A stretch of DNA of 7,625 nucleotides, taken from DAOVQB01 sp023128935. Lineage in GTDB: Bacteria > Eisenbacteria > RBG-16-71-46 > CAIMUX01 > WJJG01. The DNA lies in the NCBI GenBank assembly GCA_030628905.1, contig DAOVQB010000215.1, positions 1 to 7,625 on the forward strand, read 5' to 3'. How positions within the stretch are numbered: position 1 is the first letter of the stretch; each line of letters opens with the position of its first letter. Below are positions 6,622 to 7,625 of the stretch, piece after piece. The position numbers were made by a program, and so were the translations under genes. The notes below the pieces were generated by a model. That model made no database searches, was not told the DNA's origin, and saw only the letters and a list, made by a program, of their open reading frames with translations.

Positions 6622-6747
6622 TCAGATAACGTACCGCTGAGCTGCGGGGGCACAAGGCGCGGCCGGAGGTCGCGCCGAGAGGGCGCGGGACTAGCTTTAG
6701 CCAGGCCCGTGACCGGTGAACCCAGCTGCTCCAGCGGCTCGTCATAT
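6622..6747 (-). other. attC-like recombination site after the metallophosphoesterase gene (long form)
   Basis: On the minus strand ATATGAC (6747-6741) acts as R'', followed by GAG spacer bases and CCGCTGGAGC (6737-6728). The other arm is GCTCAGCGG (6642-6634), TAC spacer, then GTTATCTGA (6630-6622). The inner boxes pair fully once a single G is left bulged in CCGCTGGAGC, and the facing spacers GAG/TAC do not pair. Bulged L'' and unpaired central spacer are the structural hallmarks of attC. The R boxes pair at only 5 of 7 positions. The total is about 126 bp, with further GC-rich hairpin potential inside (GGCGCG/CGCGCC). It begins 22 bases after the phosphoesterase stop. Confidence 0.55.
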
Positions 6748-6769
6748 TCCCAAACCCCCACGTCTTCAT

Positions 6770-7522
6770 TCAATGCCCTATCGAAACCTCTCGGTACCCA
6801 TCCTCCACCCCGGAATGCTGATGTGGATACCCAAACGGATGTGCGGCGAACAACATGCCGTCAATCTTGACGGGGTCATAGCGCACATGCCGGTGGCCGT
6901 GAACAACTGCTAGAATCCTGGGGGCATTGGCCTCAATCAGAGCCTCGAGATGCTTGCTCCATGTATTTCCCTGCGTGGGGTCATGCGATGGAGCGGAGCT
7001 GTGACTCAGATGGTGAGTCACCACGATTAGTCTCGTTGACTTCGGCAATCCCTCCACCTGCGTACGGATGTCCTCCGCAAAACGGCGAGCCAACCCCCTA
7101 TCCTCGGGCCCTGATTCAGAATCAAACCACTCCGAGTACCCTGTTCCCGTGAACCATCCAATGCAACCAACGATTGCAACGTCGGCACCGAGCAGCAGAA
7201 GAGGACTCTTTGGAAGATAGTGCCAGCCAACTGACTCAGATATGCCGGGGAAGGTAATTGAGTAGCGAGACTCGGAAGTATCGTCATTTGACTCAGGATC
7301 GATGACCCAGATGTCATGATTCCCGGGAACCCAGCATTTCGTGCAGGGCAATTCAATGCGGGCGAGAAAGCTGCGGATTTCTTTCGTTCGGTGGGATATG
7401 TCACCCGCCAAGACCAGGAGGTCGGGAACTGGCCGGCCATTGATATGAGCGATTAGCGCATCAACATCCTCACGCTGGTCATGGCGGTGCGCATGAATGT
7501 CAGAGATGAGACCCAGCTTCAT
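6770..7522 (-). CDS. Calcineurin-like metallophosphoesterase (cassette gene)
   Basis: This 250-residue protein is complete, with all the metal-binding motifs of the calcineurin-like fold in order: SDIHAH (D8, H10), GDISH (D41), GNHD (N68, H69), VTHH (H170) and HGHRH (H210, H212). These residues bind a two-metal centre that hydrolyses phosphomono- or diesters. The substrate is unknown; similar small enzymes act on nucleotides, cyclic nucleotides, nucleic acid ends or phosphoproteins. There is no signal peptide or membrane segment, so it is probably cytoplasmic. The start is ATG at 7522-7520, preceded by AGGAG at 7538-7534 (11 bases, slightly long). The N-terminus MKLGLISDIH is the usual one for the family, which fixes the start well. 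It is followed after 22 bases by an attC-like site, and all neighbours to the left are on the same strand. Confidence 0.92.
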   Translation of the reverse strand: MKLGLISDIHAHRHDQREDVDALIAHINGRPVPDLLVLAGDISHRTKEIRSFLARIELPCTKCWVPGNHDIWVIDPESNDDTSESRYSITFPGISESVGWHYLPKSPLLLLGADVAIVGCIGWFTGTGYSEWFDSESGPEDRGLARRFAEDIRTQVEGLPKSTRLIVVTHHLSHSSAPSHDPTQGNTWSKHLEALIEANAPRILAVVHGHRHVRYDPVKIDGMLFAAHPFGYPHQHSGVEDGYREVSIGH

Positions 7523-7578
7523 CGAATGGTCATCTCCTGCTTCACGTTCCGGCGTTTATCTTCGGCATCGCATTGCGG

Positions 7579-7625
7579 ATACAACGAACTGCTCAGCGGT
7601 GGGCTGGCCTGGCGCGGGCCCTGCC
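7579..7625 (-). other. Possible right arm of a further attC-like site, cut by the window edge
   Basis: On the minus strand a GC-rich stretch including CCGCTGAGC, with TTC as possible spacer, leads into GTTGTAT (7585-7579), in the same relative layout as the R' arm of the site at 6622-6747. GTTGTAT matches GTTRRRY except at one R position. The partner arm would lie outside the window, so pairing cannot be tested. If real, it bounds the phosphoesterase cassette at about 955 bp with a leader of about 60 bases. Confidence 0.25.

Larger units (their letters stand above)
5317..7625 (-). mobile_element. Probable integron gene-cassette array (distal end), three cassettes on the minus strand
   Basis: Three single-gene units share one orientation, and each is followed by an attC-like imperfect palindrome (6622-6747, 6061-6114, 5317-5402). 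A possible partial site precedes the first gene at the right edge. Minus-strand R' core motifs are GTTATCTGA at 6630-6622 and again at 6069-6061, delimiting a 561-bp unit that contains only the GNAT gene. Genes are packed tightly: the GNAT ribosome-binding site begins about 10 bases after the R' motif, and the GNAT and FLGF-protein stops lie inside the next R'' box. In integrons, cassettes are transcribed away from attI, so the integrase would lie to the right, beyond 7625; none is visible. The array could therefore belong to a complete integron or to an attC cluster without an integrase. The attC calls rest on hand-read pairing, not on a covariance model. Confidence 0.6.

Overview
The window comes from a GC-rich Gram-negative bacterium. 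It carries the end of an outer-membrane TonB-dependent receptor-like barrel, then a fused radical SAM protein of a widespread but uncharacterised family, both on the + strand. The lineage cannot be fixed from the sequence. The radical SAM/DUF2344 fusion is, from memory, rare in enteric gammaproteobacteria and common in deltaproteobacterial, Acidobacteria-like, FCB-like and candidate phyla. The receptor's DDDG-containing C-terminal loop also recalls FCB or candidate-phylum receptors. Both points are memory-based impressions.

Layout, + strand. Positions 1-2004 hold the C-terminal 667 residues of the receptor, cut by the window edge. Positions 2024 to about 2182 are a decayed second copy of the receptor's own 3' coding end: about 81% identical over the first 114 aligned bases, with a 1-base frameshift and an in-frame stop. 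The reading frame of the next gene runs through this remnant, so its longest possible N-terminus is spurious. Positions 2123-5059 encode the radical SAM/DUF2344 fusion, which contains an unusual run of six near-identical 21-bp repeats (4757-4882) in its C-terminal domain. No gene can be supported in 5060-5316.

Layout, - strand. From 5317 to the right edge the organisation changes. Three compact genes are all on the - strand: a small FLGF-rich membrane protein, a GNAT acetyltransferase and a calcineurin-like metallophosphoesterase. Each is followed by an imperfect palindrome with the architecture of an integron attC site, meaning paired outer R boxes, an unpaired spacer, and inner L boxes with bulged bases. 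Two of the genes stop inside the R'' box of the following site. The GNAT unit is bounded by two identical GTTATCTGA motifs (minus strand), exactly as expected for a single 561-bp gene cassette. I read this as the distal end of an integron cassette array, or of an attC cluster lacking an integrase. Its attI/integrase end, if present, would lie beyond the right edge. No integrase gene is visible here.

Functionally the left half is chromosomal housekeeping or transport. The right half looks like an acquired, modular accessory set whose three products do not obviously share a pathway. The most interesting points are the cassette array, the receptor-gene remnant lying under the radical SAM start region, and the in-frame repeat expansion inside an enzyme domain.
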